A DNA stretch of 64,000 bases. Origin: Caulobacter sp. Its GTDB lineage: Bacteria; Pseudomonadota; Alphaproteobacteria; Caulobacterales; Caulobacteraceae. The position numbers and the translations under genes were made by a program. The stretch is from positions 1 through 64,000 of the forward strand of contig JAGIBE010000044.1 of NCBI GenBank assembly GCA_017744495.1, given 5' to 3'. Shown in pieces: positions 63,738 through 64,000 of this stretch; the first letter of the stretch is position 1; every line of letters begins with the position of its first letter. The notes under the pieces were generated by a model. That model was not told the origin of the DNA. It was given only the letters and a program-made list of their open reading frames with translations, and did not search any database.

Positions 63738-64000
63738 TTACGGCAGAGTCCAGACGCTGGTGCGCTTGACGGCCATGTCCTCCAGCTCTCGGGTGGTGGG
63801 CACCTGGTATTCGGCCAGCTTCACCAGACCGTCCTTGGGGAAGTAGGTGCGGCCCGGATCGCCGATCAGCACGGCCGCGCCGGCCGCCCGTCCCTGACCC
63901 AGCCAGGCCATCACCGCCTCGGCCATCGGCCGCTCGTAGCAGATGTCGCCGGCCAGGATGACGTCGGCTTCCGGCGGCGGGGCGTCCAGCAGGTTGACGT
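63738..64000 (-). CDS. SAM-dependent methyltransferase, 3' part (partial at window edge)
   Basis: The minus-strand frame is open from the window edge to a stop at 63738. It encodes DVILAGDICYERPMAEAVMAWL, then VLIGDPGRTYFPKDGLVKLAEYQVPTTRELED. This matches the C-terminal part of PrmA/electron-transfer-flavoprotein-beta lysine-methyltransferase-like enzymes (AGDxxYE motif). The N-terminal SAM motif lies outside the window. Confidence 0.78.
   Translation of the reverse strand, partial: VNLLDAPPPEADVILAGDICYERPMAEAVMAWLGQGRAAGAAVLIGDPGRTYFPKDGLVKLAEYQVPTTRELEDMAVKRTSVWTLP

Overview
The window is high-GC, densely coding DNA that looks like the chromosome of a Caulobacter-type alphaproteobacterium. 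I infer this from the pairing of yidC-engB with cyd and fix genes, the metX-metW pair, the NodT-type efflux operon, an FNR-like regulator without a cysteine cluster, and families of GTCATCCCGGG-type palindromes. The species assignment is inference; no search was run.

Region 1 (0-13.6 kb): yidC and engB are translationally coupled. Then comes an oxygen-respiration block. cydA-cydB-cydX (cytochrome bd oxidase) runs on the minus strand, and cydD-cydC (its ABC assembly exporter) diverges on the plus strand. Next are fixL (haem-PAS kinase), fixJ (response regulator) and fixK (Crp/Fnr family). A perfect FNR/FixK box (TTGAT-N4-ATCAA) lies between cydA and cydD, and two tandem FixJ-like sites precede fixK. 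Sensor, relay, regulator and target therefore sit within about 9 kb. cydC carries a palindromic element inside its ATPase domain and an apparent +1 frameshift.

Region 2 (13.6-25.4 kb): an aldose epimerase; two CaiB/BaiF CoA-transferases whose 3' end runs into a long inverted repeat; about 0.8 kb without genes but with repeats and hairpins; a MarR-controlled FUSC/DUF1656/HlyD/outer-membrane-factor efflux operon with a strong palindromic operator; an exported SMP-30-type lactonase; an outer-membrane barrel; and a DUF1244 protein.

Region 3 (25.7-37.0 kb): a visibly more AT-rich block that I read as a genomic island at a tRNA-Arg(ACG) gene. It holds a compact class II lanthipeptide system on the minus strand: HlyD adaptor, peptidase-like ABC exporter lacking its catalytic Cys and His, S41 protease resembling nisin-resistance protein, a Cys/Thr-rich precursor peptide, and LanM synthetase. 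A 5'-truncated RTX gene follows, and a decayed serine recombinase ends inside the tRNA. This is the most novel feature of the window.

Region 4 (37-64 kb): ordinary chromosome. It contains gamma-glutamyltransferase; a five-gene operon (sixA-like, DUF952, pyrD, VTT membrane protein, histidine kinase); metX-metW-EEP; phospholipase D; an MFS transporter; a REPIN-like hairpin; a PII protein; gloB; a FAD amine-oxidase-like enzyme; a POT peptide transporter; gshA; rsmE; ppk2; rifampin ADP-ribosyltransferase (arr); tandem Cys-cluster proteins; and a methyltransferase cut by the window edge.
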